A DNA stretch of 64,000 bases. Origin: Actinophytocola xinjiangensis (GTDB lineage Bacteria > Actinomycetota > Actinomycetes > Mycobacteriales > Pseudonocardiaceae). Under the pieces are notes generated by a model, which saw only the letters and a list, made by a program, of their open reading frames with translations, was not told the origin of the DNA and made no database searches. The stretch spans positions 620,001-684,000 of the forward strand of contig NZ_MSIF01000002.1 of NCBI RefSeq assembly GCF_001921215.1, given 5' to 3'. Made by a program: the position numbers and the translations under genes. Below, piece by piece: positions 43,039 through 50,030 of this stretch; within the stretch, counting starts at the first letter, position 1; each line of letters begins with the position of its first letter.

Positions 43039-43745
43039 CGATCGCCGTCGACTGGGTGGTCCTCGACATCGAGGGCACGCTCACCGCGACCAGCCAGGTG
43101 CACGTCGTGCTCTACGACTACGCGCGACCCCGGCTCGGCCCGTGGATCGACGGGCACGGCGACGACCCGGTCGTCGCCGACGCGGTCGCGCAGGTCCGTG
43201 AGCTGGGCGGGCTGTCCGCCGACGCCGGCACCGACGAGATCGTGCGGGTGCTGCACGGGTGGATGTCGGCCGACCAGAAGATCGCGCCGCTGAAGACCCT
43301 GCAGGGTCTGATCTGGCAGCGCGGCTACGCCGAGGGCGACCTGACCACCGAGTTCTTCCCCGACGTGGCGCCCGCGCTGCGTGCCTGGCACGCGGCGGGT
43401 CTGCGGCTGGCGGTGTTCTCCTCCGGCTCGGTCGCCGGCCAGGTCGCGTCGTTCTCCCGCACCACCGACGGCGACGTCACCGGCCTGTTCGAGCAGCACT
43501 TCGACACGGTCAACGCCGGCCCCAAGCGCGAGGAGCCGTCCTACCGCACGATCGCCAAGGGCCTGGACGCCGAGCCGGACCGGATCGTGTTCCTGTCCGA
43601 CGTGCCGGCCGAACTGCACGCCGCGGCCGCCGCCGGCTGGCACACCGTGGGCCTCGCCCGCCCCGGCGAGCCGTTCGGCGACGCCGACTTCGGCCCGCAC
43701 CAGGCCATCGCGTCGTTCGACGAGCTGACCCTGGAGCGGGCGTGA
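43035..43745 (+). CDS. mtnC: Enolase-phosphatase E1-like HAD protein
   Basis: 236 residues. HAD nucleophile in VLDIEGTLT (family: DIEGTT), WMSADQKIAPLKTLQGLIWQ, FSSGSVAGQ, NAGPKREEPSYRTIAKGL and FLSDVPAELHAAAAAGW all match acireductone synthase, which enolises and dephosphorylates 2,3-diketo-5-methylthiopentyl 1-phosphate. The first cap-side segment (TATSQVHVVLYDYARP) departs from the usual sequence. GTG overlaps the mtnA-like stop; its own stop overlaps mtnB. Confidence 0.9.
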   Translation: MTIAVDWVVLDIEGTLTATSQVHVVLYDYARPRLGPWIDGHGDDPVVADAVAQVRELGGLSADAGTDEIVRVLHGWMSADQKIAPLKTLQGLIWQRGYAEGDLTTEFFPDVAPALRAWHAAGLRLAVFSSGSVAGQVASFSRTTDGDVTGLFEQHFDTVNAGPKREEPSYRTIAKGLDAEPDRIVFLSDVPAELHAAAAAGWHTVGLARPGEPFGDADFGPHQAIASFDELTLERA

Positions 43746-44344
43746 CCGCGCTGGCCGAGGCCGGGCGCGCGCTGGCCGCCGAGGCCGCCCGGTACGCGGG
43801 GATGGGCTGGATGCGCGGCACGTCGGGCAACCTGTCGGTGGTGCTCGACCGCGACCCGCTGCGCCTGGCGGTCACCGCCAGCGGCCTGGACAAGGGCGAG
43901 CTGACCGAGACCGACGTGGTCGAGGTCGACGCCGAGGGCGGCGCGGTGTCCGGCGGCGTGCCGTCGGCCGAGGCCGGGCTGCACGCCCGGATCGCCGCGA
44001 TCTCCGGCGCCGGTGCGGTCGTGCACGTACACGCGTTGGCCCCGGTGTTGGCGGCGCAGCGCTGGCCCGGTGGGGTCCCGCTGCGCGACCTGGAGATGCT
44101 CAAGGGCTTCGGCCGGGCGGCCCACGACGACCTGGTCACCGTCCCGGTGATCGACAACGGCCAGGACATGCGGGTGCTGGGCGAGGCGTTCCAACGCGGC
44201 TACCGGGCCGACACGCCAGCGCTGATCGTGGCCCGCCACGGGATCTACGTGTGGGGCGCGGACCTGCGCGAGGCCCGTCACCGGCTGGAATGCCTGGAGT
44301 GGTTGCTCAGGTTCACCCTGGGGACGATCCTGGACGGTAGTTGA
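43742..44344 (+). CDS. mtnB: Methylthioribulose 1-phosphate dehydratase
   Basis: 200 residues of the class II aldolase/adducin fold. MGWMRGTSGNLSVV is the N-terminal signature, VVHVHALAPVL supplies two zinc His ligands and ARHGIYVWGADLREARHRLE the third. Length and motifs fit MtnB, which dehydrates methylthioribulose 1-phosphate. GTG at 43742 overlaps the mtnC stop. The stand-alone mtnD follows after 12 bases. Confidence 0.92.
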   Translation: MTALAEAGRALAAEAARYAGMGWMRGTSGNLSVVLDRDPLRLAVTASGLDKGELTETDVVEVDAEGGAVSGGVPSAEAGLHARIAAISGAGAVVHVHALAPVLAAQRWPGGVPLRDLEMLKGFGRAAHDDLVTVPVIDNGQDMRVLGEAFQRGYRADTPALIVARHGIYVWGADLREARHRLECLEWLLRFTLGTILDGS

Positions 44345-44356
44345 AAGGGGACTGTG

Positions 44357-44935
44357 ATGACGCTGCTCACCGTGTGGGACGACACCGAGCCGCAGGTGCC
44401 GCTGCTGCGCACCGAGGACGGCGAGGAGATCGCCGCCGAGCTCAAGGAGCTGGGGGTGCGCTTCGAACGCTGGCCGGTCGTGGAGACGCTCTCGCCCGAG
44501 CCCACCTCCGAGGAGGTCCTGGAGGCCTACGCCGACCGGGTGGCCCGCGTGGTCGAGTCCGAGGGCTACATCCTGGTCGACGCCCTGCACATGACCCCGG
44601 CCGACACCGACGAGTGGGCCGAGAAGGCCGCCACCGCCCGCCAGAAGTTCCTCGCCGAACACACCCACGACGACGACGAGGACCGCTTCTTCGCCCGTGG
44701 CGCCGGCGTGTTCTACCTGCACGCCCAGGGCAAGGTGTACGCGGTGCTGTGCGAGGCCGGTGACCTGCTCAGCGTCCCCGCCAACACCACCCACTGGTTC
44801 GACATGGGCACCCGCCCCGACTACGTCTCCATCCGCTTCTTCCACGACGACGACGGCTGGGTCGGCAACTTCACCGGCAACCGCCTCGCCGAGACCTTCC
44901 CGGACTTCGACACCCTCATGGCCTCCCGCTCCTGA
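44357..44935 (+). CDS. mtnD: Acireductone dioxygenase
   Basis: 192-residue cupin. The metal ligands follow the Klebsiella pattern: EHTHDDDEDRFFARGAG (His, His, Glu) and VPANTTHWFDMG (third His). With iron the enzyme makes the keto acid of methionine plus formate; with nickel it makes methylthiopropionate and CO. ATG at 44357 with AAAGGGG upstream; a GTG one codon earlier is possible. Last gene of the operon; it meets a converging PIN remnant after three bases with no clear terminator. Confidence 0.95.
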   Translation: MTLLTVWDDTEPQVPLLRTEDGEEIAAELKELGVRFERWPVVETLSPEPTSEEVLEAYADRVARVVESEGYILVDALHMTPADTDEWAEKAATARQKFLAEHTHDDDEDRFFARGAGVFYLHAQGKVYAVLCEAGDLLSVPANTTHWFDMGTRPDYVSIRFFHDDDGWVGNFTGNRLAETFPDFDTLMASRS

Positions 44936-44938
44936 CCC

Positions 44939-45202
44939 TCACCCCTCCAGCGGCGAAACCCACCGAAGCCGGGTGAACCTGGCGAATCCCCGATCGGCGC
45001 TCAGCCAGGTCGCGTTGTTCTCCAGCGCGTAGGCGGCCAGGGAGGCGTCGGGGACATCGTTGCCACACGCGTCGATGTCGGTGGCGAGTTGCCGGAAGTG
45101 ATCCCAGTGGCGTGGTCCGGGAGTGATCCGCATCGCCGCCGGTGCGGCGAGCAACTCGTCCACCGCACGCCACGCGTCGTCGAGAGCGGTCGTCGGCGGC
45201 AT
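44939..45202 (-). pseudogene. Truncated PIN-domain (VapC-like) toxin remnant
   Basis: 87 codons matching only the C-terminal half of a VapC PIN RNase: DVPDASLAAYALENNATWLSADRGFARFTRLRW in pieces, with the two later active-site acidic residues. The N-terminal part with the first catalytic Asp (DTN motif) is missing: an in-frame TAG lies directly before the ATG, and the sequence beyond belongs to the lipoprotein gene. No antitoxin gene is next to it. Probably the relic of a rearrangement. Confidence 0.65.
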
Positions 45203-45219
45203 CTAGGTGTTTTCGCTGG

Positions 45220-47169
45220 TCACGGGGTCACGTTCGTGAGGAACAGGGAGGGGGCGTCGTCGGTGAGAGAGGCGTCGACGCCGCCGCCGTCGGTGAAGTC
45301 GGTGGTTTCGTGGCCGGCCCAGTCGTCGATCGGGGTGCCGCCCGTGGACAGGTGCTCGTAGGCGGTGCCGTTCCAGCCGAAGCGCAGGACCGTGCCCGGC
45401 GCGTCGAGGTACGGGACGAACTCGCCGTCCTCGGTCTCCTGCTTGGACAGGGTGTTGTTGAACAGCACGTTGCGGGGGCCGGTGGCGCCGGACCACTTCA
45501 CGGCCTTCCTCCCCGCGCCCCACCACACCGGGTACCAGGCAGAGTCGTCCTCGGTGGCGCCGCCCTCGCCGCCGCAGTTGACCGTGCAGTTGCCGGGGCG
45601 GTGGGCGTAGGGCACGGCGACGGTGTTGCGTTCCACCAGGTTGTGGCGCTCCCAGCCGCCGTGGAAGTTCACGTCGGCGTCGGTGTCGTTGCCGGTGAAC
45701 ACGTTGCCCGACGCCGACCACTGGAACGTGAAGTGCCGCAGGCCGCGCAGCACGTTGCCCGCGTACACCGAGTCCCACACCCGTGACCCGCGCAGGTAAC
45801 CGTTGCCGCCCTTGCCCTTGTTCCACGAGCCGACGAACCGGTTGCCCTCGACCTGGAGGTTCTTCGCCTTCTCGGTGACCAGTGGGTGCGAGCCCGTCAG
45901 GTACGTCGTCACGCCCCGGACCCAGCCGTTGACCACCCACTTGAACACGATGCCGTGCAGCTGGTCGGCGGGGGAGAGGTTCGCGTAGTCGTGCACCGCC
46001 TCGGCCGGGGTGTGGCCCTCGACGACCTGGGTCAGGTACAGGTTCTCGATCCCGACGCCCAGGACCGGGTCGACCAGCGGCGCGGCCTTCGACTCGTAGA
46101 CCTTGCCGTCGATCTCCTCGGACCCGTCGGACACCGAGCTGACCGGCACGTCGAACTCCAGCGGCCGGTCCAGGGTGATCGTCCTGGCGTCCTCGTCGAC
46201 CTCGGTGATCCGGAAGATCTGCTGTCGCATGTGGAGGTTGCGCAGGTCGTGGTCGGTCGGCAACGCCTGCTGCTGTTCGTAGAACGCGACGGTGTTGGCC
46301 GCGCGGATGTTCACGTACCCGCCCTCGGTGAAGTCCTTGGGGCGCTTGGCCAGCGGCACCACCGTGTCGCCGGTCCGCGCCGCGAAGCCCGGGTCCTCGG
46401 CCAGCCCGGCCAGCTCCGCACCGGACTTCCAGTGCACGTTCACCGTGCCCTCGAACAGGTCCCGACGGTTGGCCGGCGCCGACTCGTGGTCCTCGGTGTA
46501 GTCCTCGTGCACCTGACGCGACTGCACCCGGAACAACCCGCGCCCCGGCCACAGCCAGCCGCCCTTGCCGCTCTCGTAGGTCATGCCGTCCTCGTCCCAG
46601 TCCCCGTCGGACACCGAGTCGTAGCGGGTGTTCTCGTCGGGCCGGAACACGATCCTGGTGCCGGTCGCCGGGTCGCCGCCCGCGCCGCGCAGCACCAGGT
46701 AGTCGGCGTCCACCGCGAGCTGGCGGGACACCGCCAGCTCGCCGGCCGGCAGCTCGACCAGCGACAGCGACTCGTAGTCCGCGTCCGGTGAACAGTCGTC
46801 CCGCACGTCGTCGATGACCTGCTGCAATCCCGCCGAGTCGTCGCGCTCGTCGTCGGGCCGCACGTCGTAGTCGGCCGCCAGCTCCCCGGCGGTGACCACG
46901 CAGTCCTCGTCGGTGGTGATCTCGTCGTCGCCGGGCAGGCCGGCGCCCTCCCGGTAGCCTGCGTGCGACCAGTCGGGCAGGCCGTCGACCGGCGCCCGCC
47001 GGTTGGCCGCCGACAGGTCCAGTGCCGGCGGGACCTCGGGCAACGCGTCCGGCACGGCCGCCGGTGCCCCCGCCGACACGCCCGGCGGCGGCGCCGACTC
47101 CGCCGGTTCACCCGAACAGGCGGCGAGCATCCCCGCCGCCGCCACCACCGCGACCACCCCGAACCGCAT
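45220..47169 (-). CDS. Lipoprotein with right-handed beta-helix domain
   Basis: 649 residues. Lipobox LAAC at about residues 15-18 after a short signal, a proline/alanine linker, then a region with pectate-lyase-superfamily look: repeated short beta-helix turns such as IENLYLTQVVEG, LQVEGNRFVGSW, VYAGNVLRGLRHFTFQ, NVFTGNDTDADVNFHGGW and LVERNTVAVPY. It is probably a surface polysaccharide-active or -binding protein; no catalytic residues can be assigned. ATG at 47169 with GGGGGAG upstream. Divergent from an LPMO gene across a LacI-type palindrome. Confidence 0.72.
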   Translation of the reverse strand: MRFGVVAVVAAAGMLAACSGEPAESAPPPGVSAGAPAAVPDALPEVPPALDLSAANRRAPVDGLPDWSHAGYREGAGLPGDDEITTDEDCVVTAGELAADYDVRPDDERDDSAGLQQVIDDVRDDCSPDADYESLSLVELPAGELAVSRQLAVDADYLVLRGAGGDPATGTRIVFRPDENTRYDSVSDGDWDEDGMTYESGKGGWLWPGRGLFRVQSRQVHEDYTEDHESAPANRRDLFEGTVNVHWKSGAELAGLAEDPGFAARTGDTVVPLAKRPKDFTEGGYVNIRAANTVAFYEQQQALPTDHDLRNLHMRQQIFRITEVDEDARTITLDRPLEFDVPVSSVSDGSEEIDGKVYESKAAPLVDPVLGVGIENLYLTQVVEGHTPAEAVHDYANLSPADQLHGIVFKWVVNGWVRGVTTYLTGSHPLVTEKAKNLQVEGNRFVGSWNKGKGGNGYLRGSRVWDSVYAGNVLRGLRHFTFQWSASGNVFTGNDTDADVNFHGGWERHNLVERNTVAVPYAHRPGNCTVNCGGEGGATEDDSAWYPVWWGAGRKAVKWSGATGPRNVLFNNTLSKQETEDGEFVPYLDAPGTVLRFGWNGTAYEHLSTGGTPIDDWAGHETTDFTDGGGVDASLTDDAPSLFLTNVTP

Positions 47170-47300
47170 GACTCCCCCTCCGTGACGTCCGAACACGGTC
47201 CCACCCTGACCGGGGGCCGCAACGGCTGCGTAGCGCGCCGGTAGCGCGCCCGGTGAATCGTCCCGTTTCGACTGTCCGTTCGACGCCTTTCACCGGCAAT

Positions 47301-47314
47301 TCGAAGCGCTTCGA
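47301..47314. promoter_or_regulatory. Palindrome between lipoprotein and LPMO genes
   Basis: TCGAAGCGCTTCGA is a perfect 14-base palindrome with the central AAGCGCTT typical of LacI-family operators (AANCGNTT). It lies 88 bases before the LPMO start and 132 before the lipoprotein start, so it could control both. Direct TTCACCGG copies lie on either side. Confidence 0.55.
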
Positions 47315-47401
47315 CGACATTCACCGGATTACTTGCACACGTTCCGCTAATCCGGTACCACTGTGCGTGAAGCCATTTCCACAGAGCCGTGGAGGCATCT
47401 C

Positions 47402-48094
47402 ATGAATTCCCTGCGCACAGTTCTCCGGATATTCGTCATCGCCATTGCCGCCGTACTCGCACTGCCCCTGCTCCCGGCCGGGGTCGCGTTCGGTCACGGA
47501 TCGGCGATCGGTCCACCATCACGCCACTACGGTTGTTGGGACCGTTGGGGCTCCGATTTCCAGAACCCGGACATGGCCACCGAGGACCCCATGTGCTGGC
47601 AGGCCTGGCAGTCCGACACCAACGCGATGTGGAACTGGAACGGCCTCTACCGCGAGAGTGTCGACGGTGACCACCAGGCCGTCATCCCCGACGGCCAGCT
47701 GTGCAGCGGCGGCCGGACCGGCGGCGGCCGCTACGCCGCCCTCGACGAGCCGGGCCCGTGGGAGGCGGCACCGGTCAACAACCAGTTCACCTTCCGCACC
47801 CACGACCAGGCCCGCCACGGCGCCGACTACTACCGCCTCTACGTCACCCGTCAGGGATTCGATCCACTGACCGACGAACTGGGGTGGGGTGATCTCCAAC
47901 TCGTCGCCGACACCGGGGTGATCCCACCCGGTGAGGGAACGCCGGAAAACGATCCCGTACTGAATGGCGTCACCGTTTCGATCAACGTCAACGCCCCCGG
48001 TCGCACCGGCCGCCACATTGTGTACATGATCTGGCAGGCCAGCCATTTCGACCAGACCTTCTACTCGTGCAGTGACGTGGTCTTCCCCGGATGA
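47402..48094 (+). CDS. Secreted lytic polysaccharide monooxygenase, AA10
   Basis: 230 residues. The signal peptide ends in GVAFG, leaving His32 as mature N-terminus, the first half of the copper histidine brace (HGSAIGPPSRHYGC). The second brace His is in QARHGADYYRLYVT, and the axial aromatic is in DQTFYSCSDVVF. It oxidatively cleaves chitin or cellulose; the substrate is not certain, and no carbohydrate-binding module is attached. ATG at 47402 with GGAGG six bases upstream. Confidence 0.93.
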   Translation: MNSLRTVLRIFVIAIAAVLALPLLPAGVAFGHGSAIGPPSRHYGCWDRWGSDFQNPDMATEDPMCWQAWQSDTNAMWNWNGLYRESVDGDHQAVIPDGQLCSGGRTGGGRYAALDEPGPWEAAPVNNQFTFRTHDQARHGADYYRLYVTRQGFDPLTDELGWGDLQLVADTGVIPPGEGTPENDPVLNGVTVSINVNAPGRTGRHIVYMIWQASHFDQTFYSCSDVVFPG

Positions 48095-48100
48095 TCTCGT

Positions 48101-48134
48101 CCCCTAGGATGTAGCGATCACACATCCTGAGGGG
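48101..48134 (+). promoter_or_regulatory. Hairpin before ABC exporter, overlapping the ribosome site
   Basis: CCCCTAGGATGT (48101-48112) pairs with ACATCCTGAGGGG (48122-48134) with one bulged base. It follows the LPMO stop by six bases, so it can be its terminator, but the right arm runs into the GAGGGGGAG ribosome site of the ABC gene. Confidence 0.5.
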
Positions 48135-48142
48135 GAGTGATC

Positions 48143-49069
48143 GTGACAGCCGAGGCGATCGAGGTACGCGGACTGCGCAAGACCTTCGGCGCGGTGAAGG
48201 CGGTCGACGACCTGACCTTCACCGTGCCGGCCGGCACGATCACCGGATTCCTCGGACCCAACGGCGCCGGCAAGACCACCACCCTGCGCTGCCTGCTCGG
48301 GCTGGTCGGCCCGACCGCCGGCACCGCGACCATCGGTGGCGTCCGGTACGCCGACCTGCCGCGCCCGGCCACCACGGTCGGCGCGATGCTGGAGGCGTCG
48401 AGCTTCCACCCGGCCCGCAGCGGCCGCAACCACCTGCGGGTCTACTGCACGGTCAACGGCTTCCCCGACCGCCGCGCCGACGAGGTGCTGGAGCTGGTCG
48501 GGCTGAGCAAGGCCGGCGGGCAGAAGGTCCGGGGCTACTCGATGGGTATGCGCCAGCGCCTCGGCCTGGCCGCCGCGCTGCTCGGCGACCCGAAGGTCCT
48601 GATCCTCGACGAGCCGGCCAACGGCCTGGACCCCGAGGGCATCGCCTGGCTGCGCGGGTTCCTGCGCGGCATGGCCGACGAGGGCCGCACGATCCTGGTG
48701 TCCAGCCACGTCCTGAGCGAGGTCGAGCAGACCGTCGACACCGTGGTGATCATCAACAAGGGCACGCTGGTCCGCCAGGGCACGATCGCCGAACTGGCCG
48801 ACAGCGCCGGCCAGACCGTGCTGGTCCGGGGCCCCGACCTGGACCCCCTGATCGCGGCACTGCCACGCGACGCCGGCGCCGAACGTGTCGAGGACACGCT
48901 GCGGGTCACCGGCCTGAGCACCGACGAGGTCGGCCACCTGGCCTTCACCGCCCGCGTCGAACTGCACGAGCTGACCGCGCGGACCAGCGACCTGGAACAG
49001 ATCTTCTTCGCGCTCACCAGCGAGTCCGGCCCGGTCGAGCACTTCGGCGGCGAGGGGGAGACCCGATGA
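48143..49069 (+). CDS. ABC transporter ATP-binding protein (ABC-2 type)
   Basis: 308 residues. Walker A GFLGPNGAGKTTTLRCLLGL, signature YSMGMRQRLGLAAALLG, Walker B VLILDEPANGLDPEG, H-loop SSHVLSEVE, then the C-terminal extension usual in CcmA/DrrA-type ATPases. GTG at 48143 with GGGGGAG upstream; a GTG two codons earlier is too close to that site. Its stop overlaps the permease start (ATGA). Substrate unknown. Confidence 0.93.
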   Translation: MTAEAIEVRGLRKTFGAVKAVDDLTFTVPAGTITGFLGPNGAGKTTTLRCLLGLVGPTAGTATIGGVRYADLPRPATTVGAMLEASSFHPARSGRNHLRVYCTVNGFPDRRADEVLELVGLSKAGGQKVRGYSMGMRQRLGLAAALLGDPKVLILDEPANGLDPEGIAWLRGFLRGMADEGRTILVSSHVLSEVEQTVDTVVIINKGTLVRQGTIAELADSAGQTVLVRGPDLDPLIAALPRDAGAERVEDTLRVTGLSTDEVGHLAFTARVELHELTARTSDLEQIFFALTSESGPVEHFGGEGETR

Positions 49070-49827
49070 TCCGGCTGGTTCGGGGCGAGTTCCGCAAGCT
49101 GTTCACCACGAAGCTGTGGCTGTGGATGCTGCTCGGCGGCATCGCCATGACCGCGATGTTCCTCGGCTTCACCATCGCCTTCGACGGCGCGGAGGGCAAC
49201 CCGCAACCGCCACTGTCCACACCGGAGGGTCAACGCAACCTGTTCGGCTCGGTGTCCGGGGCGGGGGTGCTCGCGCTGATCCTGGGCATCATCGCGGTCA
49301 CCGGCGAGTTCCGGCACCAGACGGTGACGCCGACGTTCCTGGCCACGCCGCACCGGGGCCGGGTGGTGATCGGCAAGCTGATCACCTACGCGCTGGCCGG
49401 GATCGGCTATGGCGCCGTGGTGCTGGCCTTCGCCATCGGGTTCGCGTTCGTGTTCACCTCGGCCAGGGGCATCGACCTCTCGCTGTCGGCCGACGGTGTT
49501 CCCGAGGCGCTGGCCGGTGTGGTCGCCGGGATCGCGGTGTACACGGTGCTCGGTGTCGGCGTCGGTGCCCTGGTGCGCAACCAGATCGCCGCGATCGTCG
49601 GGGCGCTGGTGTACCTGTTCGTCATCGAGGCGTTCGTGGCGGCGCTGCCCACGATCCGCGACTACTACCAGTACTTCCCCGGCGGTGCCAACGCGGCCCT
49701 GACCGGGACGTCCCAGCCCGGCGTGGAGTTGTTGTCCCCGTGGCAGGGCGGGTTGCTGCTGCTGGCCTACGGCGTGGTGTTCGCCACCGCCGGCACCCGG
49801 CTCGCCGTGCGCCGGGACGTCTCCTGA
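49066..49827 (+). CDS. ABC-2 type permease
   Basis: 253 residues with about six membrane segments (for example LWMLLGGIAMTAMFLGFTIA, GVLALILGIIAVTGEF, IAAIVGALVYLFVIEAFVAA). GEFRHQTVTPTFLATPHRG is the coupling-helix motif common in actinobacterial ABC-2 permeases. Starts inside the ATPase stop and forms an exporter with it. Confidence 0.9.
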   Translation: MIRLVRGEFRKLFTTKLWLWMLLGGIAMTAMFLGFTIAFDGAEGNPQPPLSTPEGQRNLFGSVSGAGVLALILGIIAVTGEFRHQTVTPTFLATPHRGRVVIGKLITYALAGIGYGAVVLAFAIGFAFVFTSARGIDLSLSADGVPEALAGVVAGIAVYTVLGVGVGALVRNQIAAIVGALVYLFVIEAFVAALPTIRDYYQYFPGGANAALTGTSQPGVELLSPWQGGLLLLAYGVVFATAGTRLAVRRDVS

Positions 49828-49874
49828 CCTCGCCGGGCGGTCCTGGACGACGACCCTGTTCGGCCCGGAGCAGG

Positions 49875-49898
49875 CCGGCGCACCCGGTGGTGCGCCGG
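49875..49898 (+). terminator. Terminator after ABC-2 exporter operon
   Basis: CCGGCGCACC (49875-49884) and GGTGCGCCGG (49889-49898), perfect 10-base stem with loop CGGT, 48 bases after the permease stop. The rest of this 203-base gap holds no other clear element. Confidence 0.75.
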
Positions 49899-50030
49899 GC
49901 ACTCGGACAGGGCTGACCGACCGCGAACCACCCAGGTCCGGGGATCGCGGGACGCTCTCTCAGTCCATTGTAGACGTTCGAATCGGCGGATGTTGGGCCG
50001 ATTCCGGGACGCTGGAGGACAAGCAGCAGT

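Noticed and set aside
45203-46552. 449-codon frame antisense-phase to the beta-helix lipoprotein
   Set aside because: Same strand but wrong frame of a gene with clear signal peptide and beta-helix repeats; product is low-complexity.
49970-50000. GTTCGAATC resembling a tRNA T-loop
   Set aside because: No matching T-stem, acceptor stem or anticodon arm can be drawn around it.
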